From: Couchioplanes azureus
Lineage (GTDB): Bacteria; Actinomycetota; Actinomycetes; Mycobacteriales; Micromonosporaceae
Assembly (NCBI RefSeq): GCF_014648355.1
Contig: NZ_BMQY01000004.1
Span: 62,001-126,000, forward strand
Length of the DNA stretch: 64,000 nucleotides
Direction: 5' to 3'
The translations under genes and the position numbers were made by a program. Below are positions 1 to 8,533 of this stretch, in pieces. The notes below the pieces were generated by a model. The model was not told where the DNA came from and searched no databases. It saw only the letters and a list, made by a program, of their open reading frames with translations. Position 1 is the stretch's first letter; the number at the start of each line of letters is the position of its first letter.

Positions 1-77
1 GTCCAGTCCATGAACCGGTCGGCGCCGAACGTCCCGGCCGCGCGGTACTCGAGGCGTGCGTACTCCCAGTTGGTCAC
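1..77 (-). CDS. Partial hypothetical protein (N-terminus only)
   Basis: The minus strand opens at a GTG (77-75) and stays open to the window edge, giving about 25 residues beginning MTNWEYARLEYRAAGTFGAD. The aromatic, charged start looks like a small cytosolic protein. No clear Shine-Dalgarno sequence precedes the GTG, so the message could be leaderless or the start could be wrong. Function cannot be assigned. Confidence 0.45.
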   Translation of the reverse strand, partial: MTNWEYARLEYRAAGTFGADRFMDW

Positions 78-100
78 AGTCAAGATTATCTCTGTGCGGC

Positions 101-132
101 GCGGGGCCGCGCGTCACGACGCGCGGCCCCGC
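101..132. terminator. Hairpin terminator after the M4 protease
   Basis: A perfect 14-bp inverted repeat (arms 101-114 and 119-132, GCGGGGCCGCGCGT) closes a 4-nt CACG loop. It lies 25 bp past the stop codon of the minus-strand protease. No U-tract follows, as is usual for actinomycete intrinsic terminators. Confidence 0.75.
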
Positions 133-157
133 GGTGCTGCGGTGGTGCGGTGGCGGT

Positions 158-1723
158 TCAGTTGACGTTGACCGCGGCCCAGGCGGCGGCGGTGGCGTTG
201 TACTCGGTGCTGCCGGCGCCGTAGAGGTCACGGGCGGCGTTGAGGGTGGCCGTACGGGCCCCGGCGTACTTGGTGCCCGAGCTCATGTACGTGGTCAGCG
301 CCTTGTAGAAGATCGCGCCGGCCTTGTCGTTGCCGATCCCGGTCACCGTGCTGTTGTTGCAGGTGGGGCTGTTGTACTGGACCCCGTTGACGGTGTGGGC
401 GCCGCTGCCGACGGCGAGCAGGAAGAAGGCGTGGTTGCCGACGCCGGAGGAGTAGTGCACGTTGAGGTTGCCGACCGTGCTGCTCCAGCAGCTCGCGGAG
501 TCGCCGTCCTTGGCCGGGTCGTCCATGTAGCGCAGCGGCGTGTGGTCGAGCGCGATCTCCTCGCCGATCAGGTAGTCGGCGACGTCCGAGCCGTTGTTGG
601 AGTGGAACTCGACGAGCGTGCCGAACACGTCGCTCATCGACTCGTTGATGCCGCCGGACTCGCCACTGTAGACGAGGCCCGCGGTGCGCGAGGTGACACC
701 GTGGGTCATCTCGTGGCCGCCGACGTCCAGCGACGTGAACGGGCCGTAGTTCGTGCCGTCGCCGTCACCGTAGAGCATGCAGAAGCAGGTGTCGGACCAG
801 CCGGCGTTGTTGTACCGGTTGCCGTAGTGCACCTTGTTGAAGCTGCCCTTGCCGTCGCCCGCGATGCCCCGGCGGCCGAACTTCTCGAGGTAGTAGTCCC
901 ACGTCTCGGCGACGCTGTACTGGGCGTCCACGGCCACCGTCTGCCGGTTGTCGAGCTGGCCGGTGCCCCAGACGTTGTCGGCGTCGGTGAACAGGGTGCC
1001 CTGGCCGAAGCGGCGGTTGTTCATGTCGGTGGTGTAGTTGTTGCCACGCTCGGGGTCCTTGAGCTGGTACGTCGACCCGGACTTGGTGGTGTCCAGCTCC
1101 ACGCCGCCGACGTTGTAGCCGGTGCCGGTGCCCTCCACCGTCTGCACCTCGGCCCACTTGTCGACGACCTTGCCGGTGTGCGCGTCGACCAGCACGTGGG
1201 TCACGCCGTCGCCGCCCTCGGGGTCCGGCACCGTGACGACCGTGCGCCACACCAGCACGGGGGTCGTGGGCAGGGCGTCGACGGCCAGGGTGGTGGGTGC
1301 GCCGGCGATGGTCCTGCCGCCGAGCGCCGCCGCCGCGGCCTTGACCGCCTTGGCGGCGCTCAGCGTCGGCGCGGTGGTCAGGGTGATGGGTGCGAGCTGC
1401 GTCCTGGTCACGGCGCTGAGCGCGCCGGCCCCGTTCAGGTGCGCGATCACGTCGCCGCCGATGACCGGCAGCCCCCGGTAGGTGCGGTCGAGGTGGACGT
1501 GGCTCGCGCCGTTCTTCTCCACCAGCACACCGCGCTGGGCGAAGGTGTCCGACGCGCCGGCCGCGAAGGCGGCCGGGTTGCTGCCGATGGCGCTCGTGGC
1601 GCGGCTGGCGGCGAGGGCGGGGGTGACCGGCTGCGGCGGGGCGGCTGCCTGCGCGGCGACGGGCGCGGCGAGCGCGGCCGAGGCGGCCAGCGTGGTGGCG
1701 GTGACGATGGCTCTGGTGCGCAC
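158..1723 (-). CDS. Secreted M4 (thermolysin-like) neutral zinc metalloprotease
   Basis: A 521-aa extracellular endopeptidase precursor. The GTG at 1723 is chosen because an AGGAG lies 6 nt upstream and a signal peptide follows directly (RTRAIV, then an Ala-rich core to AQA near residue 26). Residues about 30-190 are the FTP/PepSY-type propeptide, which folds and inhibits the enzyme until autoprocessing. The catalytic domain holds HEMTH (zinc ligands H337 and H341, catalytic E338), the third ligand E361 in GGINESMSD, and the downstream VHYSSGVGNHAF segment that supplies the transition-state His. The C-terminal helical M4 domain ends in VNVN, with no P-domain or carbohydrate-binding module. 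The gene is monocistronic, with a hairpin after it. It probably serves extracellular protein scavenging. Confidence 0.95.
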   Translation of the reverse strand: MRTRAIVTATTLAASAALAAPVAAQAAAPPQPVTPALAASRATSAIGSNPAAFAAGASDTFAQRGVLVEKNGASHVHLDRTYRGLPVIGGDVIAHLNGAGALSAVTRTQLAPITLTTAPTLSAAKAVKAAAAALGGRTIAGAPTTLAVDALPTTPVLVWRTVVTVPDPEGGDGVTHVLVDAHTGKVVDKWAEVQTVEGTGTGYNVGGVELDTTKSGSTYQLKDPERGNNYTTDMNNRRFGQGTLFTDADNVWGTGQLDNRQTVAVDAQYSVAETWDYYLEKFGRRGIAGDGKGSFNKVHYGNRYNNAGWSDTCFCMLYGDGDGTNYGPFTSLDVGGHEMTHGVTSRTAGLVYSGESGGINESMSDVFGTLVEFHSNNGSDVADYLIGEEIALDHTPLRYMDDPAKDGDSASCWSSTVGNLNVHYSSGVGNHAFFLLAVGSGAHTVNGVQYNSPTCNNSTVTGIGNDKAGAIFYKALTTYMSSGTKYAGARTATLNAARDLYGAGSTEYNATAAAWAAVNVN

Positions 1724-1905
1724 CGTATCTCCTCTCGTGGCCGGCCGGATGTGGCCGACTGACATAGATCTTTGTGAATACCTCGCGAAATGGGAAGGCC
1801 TTTCGGTGACAAACTTGTGACTCAGGAAGATATATATGGCCGTCACTGACACAATTTCGCCGCCGATGTCTCAACCGGGTCCACCCGCCGCCGATCAGAG
1901 CGGTC
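1724..1905. promoter_or_regulatory. Divergent intergenic region between protease and KAS III genes
   Basis: This 182-bp gap is clearly more AT-rich than its surroundings (about 1760-1860) and must hold promoters for both divergent genes. The minus strand has a TATATATC stretch around 1828-1836 that could be a -10 element for the protease. No convincing -35 pair or palindromic operator was seen. Confidence 0.4.
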
Positions 1906-2907
1906 ATGCAGTCGACACCGCGCGCCGGCATCCTCGGCACCGGCTCGTACGTGCCCGAGCACGAGGTCACCAACGAGGCCCTGGTGCAGCGGGTGCCCGG
2001 CGCCAGCGCCGAGTGGATCACCCGGAAGACGCTGATCGAGGCCCGCCGCTTCGCCGCGCCCGAGGAGGCCACCTCCGACCTGGCCATCCGGGCCGGGGCC
2101 GCGGCCCTGGAGCACGCCGGCATCGCCGCGGACCGGATCGACTACCTCATCGTGTCGACGTCGACCGGTGACTCGCCGCAGCCGCCGACCGCGTCGCTGG
2201 TGCAGCACGCGCTCGGCGCGCACCGGGCCGCCGCCTTCGACATCAACGTCGTCTGCGCCGGCTTCGTCTTCGGGCTCGCCCTGGCCGAGAGCCTCGTCGC
2301 GGTCCGGCCCGGCGCGGTCGTCCTGGTCGTCGCCGCCGACGTGTACTCGCGCATCCTCGACTTCGACGACCGCCGTACCGCGATCCTCTTCGGCGACGGC
2401 GCGGGCGCCGCCGTCGTGGGCGCGGTGCCGCAACCGTACGGGCTGGTCGACGTGGAGCTGGTGACCCGCGGGGACGCGCACGAGCTGATCCACGTCAAGG
2501 CCGGCGGCAGCCGCCTGCCCGCCTCGGCCGAGACACTCGCCGAGGGCGGCCACTTCTTCCGGATGAACGGCCGCGGCGTCCGCGACTTCGTCATGGCCGG
2601 CGTGCCGCCGGTGCTGCACGACCTGCTCAAGCGCGCCGGTGTCACGGCCGAGGAGGTCGACCACTTCGTGCCGCACCAGGCGAACGGCGTGATGCTCCAG
2701 GAGCTGGTGGAGGCGGCGGGCCTGACCCGCTCGCGTACCCATCTGGTGCTGGACCGCTTCGGCAACACCGGGAGCGCCTCCGCCGCGATCGCGCTGGACA
2801 CGGCGGCGCGCTCCGGCGCGCTGGGCGACGGCGACCTGGTGCTGATCGCCGGGTTCGGCGGCGGCATGTCGGTGGGAGCCGCCCTGCTGCGCTGGTACGC
2901 CGCCTGA
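1906..2907 (+). CDS. Beta-ketoacyl-ACP synthase III (FabH family)
   Basis: A 333-aa thiolase-fold condensing enzyme of the KAS III type, which joins an acyl-CoA starter to malonyl-ACP. The family triad is complete: Cys117 in NVVCAGF, His257 in VPHQAN and Asn287 in FGNTGS. A glycine-rich GFGGGMSVGAALLRW motif closes the C-terminus. There is no ACP, malonyltransferase or FabF alongside, so this is probably not the housekeeping fabH of the fab operon. It may prime a special fatty acid or act as a stand-alone acyltransferase or ketosynthase. The start is ATG with only a weak ribosome site. It is monocistronic and ends at a strong bidirectional hairpin. Confidence 0.88.
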   Translation: MQSTPRAGILGTGSYVPEHEVTNEALVQRVPGASAEWITRKTLIEARRFAAPEEATSDLAIRAGAAALEHAGIAADRIDYLIVSTSTGDSPQPPTASLVQHALGAHRAAAFDINVVCAGFVFGLALAESLVAVRPGAVVLVVAADVYSRILDFDDRRTAILFGDGAGAAVVGAVPQPYGLVDVELVTRGDAHELIHVKAGGSRLPASAETLAEGGHFFRMNGRGVRDFVMAGVPPVLHDLLKRAGVTAEEVDHFVPHQANGVMLQELVEAAGLTRSRTHLVLDRFGNTGSASAAIALDTAARSGALGDGDLVLIAGFGGGMSVGAALLRWYAA

Positions 2908-2929
2908 GCTCCGCCCGGTCACGAACGCA

Positions 2930-2969
2930 AAGGAGCCCGTCCCACCGGCCGAGGTGGGACGGGCTCCTT
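2930..2969. terminator. Bidirectional terminator between convergent genes
   Basis: Perfect 17-bp stem (arms 2930-2946 and 2953-2969, AAGGAGCCCGTCCCACC) with a 6-nt GGCCGA loop. It lies between the KAS III stop (2907, plus) and the EAL-HDOD stop (2988, minus), so it can serve both genes. Confidence 0.9.
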
Positions 2970-2987
2970 GCCGTTCGGGACGAAAGG

Positions 2988-4229
2988 TCAGGCGGCGTTC
3001 TGGGCGGCCGCGACCGCCATCGTCGACCAGCGCATCGCCGCCATGACCGTGCCGGACAGGTCGTCGCCCGAGTAGGCGGCCGCCACGGCGCTCAGGTCGC
3101 CGCGCTCGTACGCGTCGACCACCCGCAGCACCCGGCCCAGCGCGCCGGTCCCGCGCTTCAGGGCCTTGGTGATCTCCGCGCTCAGCGGCAGCTGGTGGGT
3201 GATCGCGGCCGGGGTCATCCCGATGATCTGGGCGACCGCGGTGATCAGCCCGGCCATGAAGGCGGCGTCGGCGTCGGCGCCGAACGCGGGCGCCACGTGC
3301 TCGCAGAGCCGGGCGCGGGTCAGCGCGTCCGCCATCTGCACCTCGGTGGCCTCCGCGACGTCGTCGACGACCATGAGCATCGCCCACTGGCGGATGTGCG
3401 CGAGGCCGAGCATGACGACGGCCTGGCGTACCGACGACACCCGGTTGGTGGTGCCGACGGCGACCGAGTTGCTGGCCCGCAGCACCCGCAGGGTCAGCGC
3501 GGGGTCGCGCGCGATGATGTCCAGCACCTGTTCCAGGTCGGCGTCCGGGGCGGACAGCGCCCCGATCAGCTCCAGCCGGCGCAGCTTCGACGGGGTCAGG
3601 CTGGCCGCGGTCAGCACCTGCGGGCGGCTGAGCACGTAGCCCTGGCGCAGCTCGAAGCCGTACTTGTTGCTGAGCGCCAGCTGCTCGCCGGTCTCCAGGC
3701 CCTCGGCGACGATCTTGATTTTGGGGTACTCCCGGCAGGCCGCGACGATCGTGTCGAGGTGGCCGGGCTCCGCCGCCAGCAGGTCCAGCTTGACGAAGTC
3801 GGCCAGCGGCAGCAGCCGCTCGTGGCCCGAACCCCAGACGAAGTCGTCCAGCGCGATCCGGTAGCCCTTGCCGGCGAGGGCGGTGACGCCCGCGACCACC
3901 TCGTCGTCCACGTCGACCGTCTCCAGCACCTCCAGCACCACGTGCTCGGGGCCGAACGGCAGGGTGAGCTCCCCGGTGAGGAACTCCCGGGTCATGTTGA
4001 TGAAACAGGTACGGTCGCCGACGACCTCGTCGATGCCGAACTCGGTGAACGTGTTGACGATGACCTGGCTCGTGGCGTACGTGTCGCGGCGCCCGGCCTC
4101 GACCGCGTCCATGCTGCCCCGGAAGAGCAGCTCGTAGGCGACGACGTCGCCGGTCACGTCGAAGATCGGCTGCCGGCCGACGTGCACGAGCTGAGTGCCC
4201 GGCAACGGGTACGGCACCAAGGGGTTCAC
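2988..4229 (-). CDS. EAL-HDOD signalling protein (YuxH-like), probably non-catalytic
   Basis: A 413-aa cytoplasmic protein with an N-terminal EAL fold (residues about 15-200) and a C-terminal HDOD domain (about 210-400). In place of the canonical EAL signature it reads ELLFR (33-37). The DDFG motif is DDFV (128-131) and the ELTE segment is EVLE. VAEGLET and RQGYVLSRP are kept. Proteins of this architecture usually lack c-di-GMP phosphodiesterase activity and act as effectors or scaffolds. The GTG at 4229 is preferred because it overlaps the upstream methyltransferase stop as GTGA. Longer readings into the upstream gene have no domain support. It is the last gene of a three-gene operon. Confidence 0.88.
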   Translation of the reverse strand: MNPLVPYPLPGTQLVHVGRQPIFDVTGDVVAYELLFRGSMDAVEAGRRDTYATSQVIVNTFTEFGIDEVVGDRTCFINMTREFLTGELTLPFGPEHVVLEVLETVDVDDEVVAGVTALAGKGYRIALDDFVWGSGHERLLPLADFVKLDLLAAEPGHLDTIVAACREYPKIKIVAEGLETGEQLALSNKYGFELRQGYVLSRPQVLTAASLTPSKLRRLELIGALSAPDADLEQVLDIIARDPALTLRVLRASNSVAVGTTNRVSSVRQAVVMLGLAHIRQWAMLMVVDDVAEATEVQMADALTRARLCEHVAPAFGADADAAFMAGLITAVAQIIGMTPAAITHQLPLSAEITKALKRGTGALGRVLRVVDAYERGDLSAVAAAYSGDDLSGTVMAAMRWSTMAVAAAQNAA

Positions 4230-5107
4230 GCCGTCTGTGATCGGCCGGCGTCCTCGCGGCTTGAGGTTTCTTCTGCCAGCAGGGCGTAGAACAGGGGCAC
4301 TTTCGGTGCGGCCTCCGGCAGGCGCCACCATCCCTGGGGCGTACGGTGCATGTGCGGCCAGCGGGGCCACGGCAGCTCGTCGCTCTCCCGCAGCGACCGG
4401 ATCCGCAGCCCGGCGCCGCTGAGCGCGGTGACGACCGCGCCGAGCCCGTGCGCCCACTCGTAGCTGGTCGTCGCCCGGGTCAGCGCCGGCCCGTCGGTGT
4501 AGGTCCGCGTGGCGTCGAGCTCGGCGGCGCCCCGCCCGCCGATCATGTCCCGGCGCAGCACCAGCCCGGTCTCCTGCGGGTCCGCCGGAACCAGGCCGAG
4601 CGAGACCAGCGCGGGGTGGAACTCGACGACGTACGCCCGTCCGCCGGGCCGCAGCAGCCCGGCCACGACCCGGGCCCAGCGCGGCAGGTCGGGCAGGTAG
4701 CAGAGCGCACCCTTGCCGGTGTAGACCACGTCGAACCGGCGCCCGCCGAGCAGCTCCGGGGCGTCGTAGACGTTGCCGTGCACGTACTCGACCGCGACGC
4801 CGTGGCGGGCGGCGATCCGCCGGGCCTCGGCGACCGCCACCCCGGACAGGTCCAGGCCGGTGACACTGCGCGCGCCCCGCCGGGCGAACGCGACGGTCTC
4901 GGTGCCGAGGTGGCACTGCAGGTGCAGCACGTCGAGGCCGGTCAGGTCGCCCAGGTCCGCCCACTCGTAGGAGGCGAACCAGTCCTGCGGGTCGCGCCCG
5001 GCGACGTCGTAGAACCGGCTCGCCGCATGGATCGGGGTGCGCTCGTCCCAGTTGGCCTCGATGCTCGCCATCCGGGCCCGGGTCGCTTCGTCGAAGAGGT
5101 CGCTCAT
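4226..5107 (-). CDS. Class I SAM-dependent methyltransferase
   Basis: A 293-aa Rossmann-fold methyltransferase. Motif I is LHLQCHLGTET (about residues 61-71), and the acidic ribose-binding residue lies in GLDLSG. Further motifs are VYDAPELL, FDVVYTGKGALCYLPD and LLRPGGRAYVVEFHP. The family resembles small-molecule methyltransferases of unknown substrate in actinomycetes. It overlaps the SnoaL-like gene by ATGA upstream and the EAL-HDOD gene by GTGA downstream, so all three are very probably translationally coupled. The context gives no substrate. Confidence 0.88.
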   Translation of the reverse strand: MSDLFDEATRARMASIEANWDERTPIHAASRFYDVAGRDPQDWFASYEWADLGDLTGLDVLHLQCHLGTETVAFARRGARSVTGLDLSGVAVAEARRIAARHGVAVEYVHGNVYDAPELLGGRRFDVVYTGKGALCYLPDLPRWARVVAGLLRPGGRAYVVEFHPALVSLGLVPADPQETGLVLRRDMIGGRGAAELDATRTYTDGPALTRATTSYEWAHGLGAVVTALSGAGLRIRSLRESDELPWPRWPHMHRTPQGWWRLPEAAPKVPLFYALLAEETSSREDAGRSQTA

Positions 5108-5475
5108 GCCCCCGAGTCAAGCGTGTTCTGATCGTGCACCAGAAGCCAGGTCCCCCCGATCCGCGCGAAGACCAACGTCAACACATACCTCATCGCGTAC
5201 GGCTTCCCGTCGGCGCCCAGGTCGTCGTAGCTGACGGCGTACGTGGCGAGCCCGGTGTCCCCCAGCTCGGTGCGGCGCAGCGGCTCGAGCCTCCACGTCC
5301 AGTCAGGATCGGCGAACCATGCCCGGTGGAAGGCGGCCACCTCCTCGCGCCCCGCCAGCACCCGCCCGTTCGGCGCGATGACGGCCACCTCGTCGTGCAC
5401 GGTGGCGAGGAAACCCTCCAGGTCCCGCGCGGCGATGGTGGCGAGATGCCGGTCGACGGCCTCGGCGAACTGCAT
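5104..5475 (-). CDS. SnoaL-like / NTF2-like small protein
   Basis: A 123-aa cone-shaped alpha+beta (NTF2 superfamily) protein. It has the usual opening helix MQFAEAVDRHLATIAARDLEGFLATVHDEVAVIAPNG (first 20 are the helix), then HRAWFADPDWTWR and a C-terminal strand pair RIGGTWLLVHDQNT. Members bind small ligands or act as isomerases or hydrolases, and many have no known function. The start ATG at 5475 follows a GGAAGGGA ribosome site. First gene of the operon with the methyltransferase (ATGA overlap) and EAL-HDOD protein. Confidence 0.8.
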   Translation of the reverse strand: MQFAEAVDRHLATIAARDLEGFLATVHDEVAVIAPNGRVLAGREEVAAFHRAWFADPDWTWRLEPLRRTELGDTGLATYAVSYDDLGADGKPYAMRYVLTLVFARIGGTWLLVHDQNTLDSGA

Positions 5476-5631
5476 ACGGTGATCCCTTCCGGAGCTGACG
5501 TGCCGGCGCAGCATGCCACTTCCGCGAACGCCCGGCACCGCATTTACGCGCGAGGCCTCGTGAGCTGTCACGGCGATCAGCGTGGAGCCGGTAGGTCGAT
5601 GGAGGTTGTGAGGCTCCGGCAGACTGGCCCC

Positions 5632-5826
5632 ATGGAGGAATGGGAACGCATCGATGACCTGATCTCGCGTGGGGTGGTGATCACGGCCATCAAGGAGATC
5701 CGTGACCTGCGCGGTTGCCGGCTCGGCGAGGCGATCGAGCTCTACCACGAGCGGGCGGCGCAGCTGAGCGGCGCCGCGGCGAGCCGATCCGGCCGGTCCG
5801 CAGACGAGCGGTCCGTCGGCGAGTGA
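5632..5826 (+). CDS. Small protein resembling the ribosomal L7/L12 C-terminal domain
   Basis: A 64-aa protein (MEEWERIDDLISRGVVITAI and onward). Its middle part, IKEIRDLRGCRLGEAIELYHER, resembles the conserved helix-turn-helix surface of the bL12 C-terminal domain (the part that recruits GTPase factors), without the dimerisation domain. Such L7/L12-like microproteins occur in many actinomycete genomes, and their role is unknown. The start could also be the ATG at 5599, giving 75 aa. The tail is polar and probably disordered. It is monocistronic and convergent with recQ. Confidence 0.65.
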   Translation: MEEWERIDDLISRGVVITAIKEIRDLRGCRLGEAIELYHERAAQLSGAAASRSGRSADERSVGE

Positions 5827-5986
5827 CCGGCGCGGGCGGCAACCGGCGGTGAGCGATCCGGACCTGAGCGACCCGGCGGTGTGAGCGCGCCGTGGGCGAC
5901 CCGGCCGTGGGCGCGTGCGGGTGCAGGGAACCCGGCCCTCGTGAGTCCCGGGATGGCGACGGTGGACGGACGGGGCGGAGGTCTCG

Positions 5987-7831
5987 CTATTCCGGCGTGG
6001 ACAGGGCGTCGAGGAGCTGCTGGCCGAAGCGGGCCAGCTTGGTCTCGCCGACGCCGCCGATGGTGGAGAGTTCGGCGAGGGAGCCCGGGCGCTGGGCGGC
6101 GATCTGGCGCAGGGTGGCGTCGTGGAAGATGACGTACGCCGGGACGCCGGCCTCACGGGCGGCCGCGGCGCGCCAGGCGCGGAGGCGCTCGAAGGTCGCG
6201 GTCGCGGCGGGGTCGAGGTCGGCCGCCGGGGTGGCCTGCGGCGAGGAGGAGCGGCGGGCGCGGGGGGCGCGGGTGCGCTCCGGCTCGCGGCGCATCATGA
6301 CCTGGCGTTCGCCGCGCAGCACGGCGGCGCTGGCGTCGGTGAGGGTCAGGGTGCCGTAGTCGCCCTCGACCGCGAGCAGGCCCTGGGCCAGGAGCTGCCG
6401 GACCACGCCGCGCCACTCCTGCTCGCGCAGGTCCGTGCCGATGCCGAAGACCGACAGCTCCTGGTGGCGGAACTGGGTGACCTTCTCGGTGGTCTTGCCG
6501 AGCAGGATGTCGATCGACTGGCCCGCGCCGAACTTCTGGCCGCGCTCGCGTTGCAGCCGCAGGACCGTCGACAGCAGCTTCTGGGCCGGAACCGTGCCGT
6601 CCCAGGACTCCGGCGGGGTGAGGCACGTGTCGCAGTTGCCGCAGCTCGGCTCGGCCGGTTGACCGAAATAGGCCAGGAGCTGCGCGCGCCGGCAGTGCAC
6701 CGTCTCGCAGAGGGCGAGCATCGCGTCGAGGTGGGTGGCGAGGTTGCGGCGATGCGCGAGGTCGCCCTCGGAGGTCTCGATCATCTTGCGCTGCTGGACG
6801 ACGTCCTGCAGGCCGTAGGCGAGCCATGCCGTCGAGGGCAGCCCGTCGCGGCCGGCGCGGCCGGTCTCCTGGTAGTAGCCCTCGACCGACTTGGGCAGGT
6901 CGAGGTGGGCCACGAACCGCACGTCGGGCTTGTCGATGCCCATGCCGAACGCGATGGTGGCGACCATGACGAGGCCGTCCTCGCGCAGGAACCGGCTCTG
7001 GTTGGCCGCGCGGGTGCCCGCGTCCAGGCCCGCGTGGTACGGCAGCGCGGCGATGCCGTTCTGGGTGAGGAACTCCGCGGTCTTCTCCACCGAGGCCCGG
7101 GAGAGGCAGTAGACGATGCCCGCGTCGCCGGGATGCTCGGTGCGCAGCAGGTCGAGCAGCTGGCGCCGCGGCTCGTTCTTGGCGACGATGCGGTACTGGA
7201 TGTTGGGGCGGTCGAAGCTGGCCGTGAAGTGCCGGGCGCCGGTGAGGTCGAGCCGGGCGGCGATCTCCTCCCGGGTGGCGCTGGTCGCCGTGGCGGTCAG
7301 CGCGATGCGGGGCACCTGCGGCCAGCGCTCGTGCAGCATCGACAGGTTGAGGTAGTCGGGCCGGAAGTCGTGGCCCCACTGGGAGACGCAGTGCGCCTCG
7401 TCGATGGCGAACAGGGCGATGCGTCCCCGGTCGAGCAGGCGCTGGGTGCCCGCGACGCCGAGCCCCTCGGGGGCGACGTAGAGCAGGTCGAGCTCACCGG
7501 CGACGAAGAGCTGCTCGGTGAGCCGGCGCTCGTCGCTTTCCTGGGTCGAGTTGAGGAAGCCGGCCCGCACCCCGAGGGTGCGCAGCGCGTCGACCTGGTC
7601 CTGCATCAGCGCGATCAGCGGGGAGACGACCACGCCGGTGCCCTCGCGCACCAGGGCCGGGATCTGGTAGCACAGCGACTTGCCACCGCCGGTGGGCATG
7701 AGCACCAGGGCGTCGCCCCCGGCGATGACGTGCTCGATGATCTCGCGCTGCCCGCCCCGGAAGTCGGCGTAGCCGAAGATCCGGTTGAGGACGTCGTAGG
7801 CGGGGCCGGCCACCGGGGGAGCGGAAGTCAC
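5987..7831 (-). CDS. recQ: ATP-dependent DNA helicase RecQ
   Basis: A 614-aa 3'-5' superfamily 2 helicase for recombination and repair. The N-terminal helicase core has the Walker A motif [12 protein letters not shown], the Walker B motif [20 protein letters not shown] (aromatic-rich loop) and motif VI around [13 protein letters not shown] four-cysteine zinc site follows (CETVHCRR, later CGNCDTC), then a winged-helix RQC region. A C-terminal HRDC domain is at about 530-610. Length and domain order match E. coli RecQ. Start GTG at 7831. It stands alone and is convergent with the L12-like gene. Confidence 0.96.
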   Translation of the reverse strand: MTSAPPVAGPAYDVLNRIFGYADFRGGQREIIEHVIAGGDALVLMPTGGGKSLCYQIPALVREGTGVVVSPLIALMQDQVDALRTLGVRAGFLNSTQESDERRLTEQLFVAGELDLLYVAPEGLGVAGTQRLLDRGRIALFAIDEAHCVSQWGHDFRPDYLNLSMLHERWPQVPRIALTATATSATREEIAARLDLTGARHFTASFDRPNIQYRIVAKNEPRRQLLDLLRTEHPGDAGIVYCLSRASVEKTAEFLTQNGIAALPYHAGLDAGTRAANQSRFLREDGLVMVATIAFGMGIDKPDVRFVAHLDLPKSVEGYYQETGRAGRDGLPSTAWLAYGLQDVVQQRKMIETSEGDLAHRRNLATHLDAMLALCETVHCRRAQLLAYFGQPAEPSCGNCDTCLTPPESWDGTVPAQKLLSTVLRLQRERGQKFGAGQSIDILLGKTTEKVTQFRHQELSVFGIGTDLREQEWRGVVRQLLAQGLLAVEGDYGTLTLTDASAAVLRGERQVMMRREPERTRAPRARRSSSPQATPAADLDPAATATFERLRAWRAAAAREAGVPAYVIFHDATLRQIAAQRPGSLAELSTIGGVGETKLARFGQQLLDALSTPE

Positions 7832-7886
7832 CCCGCGAGTCTAGTGACCCCGCCGCGGACCGGGCCGCACCCTGTGGACGCTCGCT

Positions 7887-8486
7887 TCAGTCGAAGCTCA
7901 GCCCGCCCGTACGCGTGCGCTTGAGCTCGAAGAAGTCCGGGTAGCCGGCCAGCGCCACCGCGCCGTCGAAGACGCGGAGCGCCTGCTCGCCGCGCGGGAT
8001 GCTGCTGAGCACGGGACCGAAGAACGCGACACCGTCGATGTGGATGGTGGGCGTGCCGACGTCCTCGCCGACCGGGTCCATGCCCTCGTGGTGGCTGCGG
8101 CGCAGCTCGGCGTCGTACTCGTCGGTCTTGGCCGCCGCGGCGAGCTCCGCGGGCAGGCCCACCTCGGCGAGGGACTCCGTGACCACCCGCTCCGGGTCCT
8201 TCTCGCCCTGGTTGTGGATCCGGGTGCCGAGGGCGGTGTACAGCGGGCCGAGGATCTCCTCGCCGTGCTGGCGGGCCGCGGCGGTGACGACCCGGACGAC
8301 GCCCAGCGACTGGTTGATCAGCTCGCGGTAGGCCGGCGGGACGTCCCGGTTCTCGTTGAGTACGTAGAGGCTCATCACGTGCCAGCGCAGGTCGATCTCG
8401 CGCTGCTTCTCGACCTCGAGGATCCAGCGGGAGGTGATCCAGGCGAACGGGCAGGCCGGATCGAAGTAGAAGTCGACTCTCGTCAT
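7887..8486 (-). CDS. DsbA-fold oxidoreductase, Rv2466c (mycothiol-dependent nitroreductase) family
   Basis: A 199-aa thioredoxin-superfamily protein with a helical insert. Its N-terminus ([18 protein letters not shown]), [46 protein letters not shown] and the FFELKRTRT tail closely follow mycobacterial Rv2466c, which uses mycothiol to reduce nitro prodrugs and helps in oxidative stress. The redox motif here is CPFA, not CPWC: the resolving cysteine is absent, so only a monothiol mechanism with mycothiol is possible. It starts at ATG 8486 and is probably transcribed alone. Confidence 0.88.
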   Translation of the reverse strand: MTRVDFYFDPACPFAWITSRWILEVEKQREIDLRWHVMSLYVLNENRDVPPAYRELINQSLGVVRVVTAAARQHGEEILGPLYTALGTRIHNQGEKDPERVVTESLAEVGLPAELAAAAKTDEYDAELRRSHHEGMDPVGEDVGTPTIHIDGVAFFGPVLSSIPRGEQALRVFDGAVALAGYPDFFELKRTRTGGLSFD

Positions 8487-8533
8487 GGTCCGACGATAAC
8501 CCCGCCCGCCGGTCCCGCCGCGCGAACCGCCGG

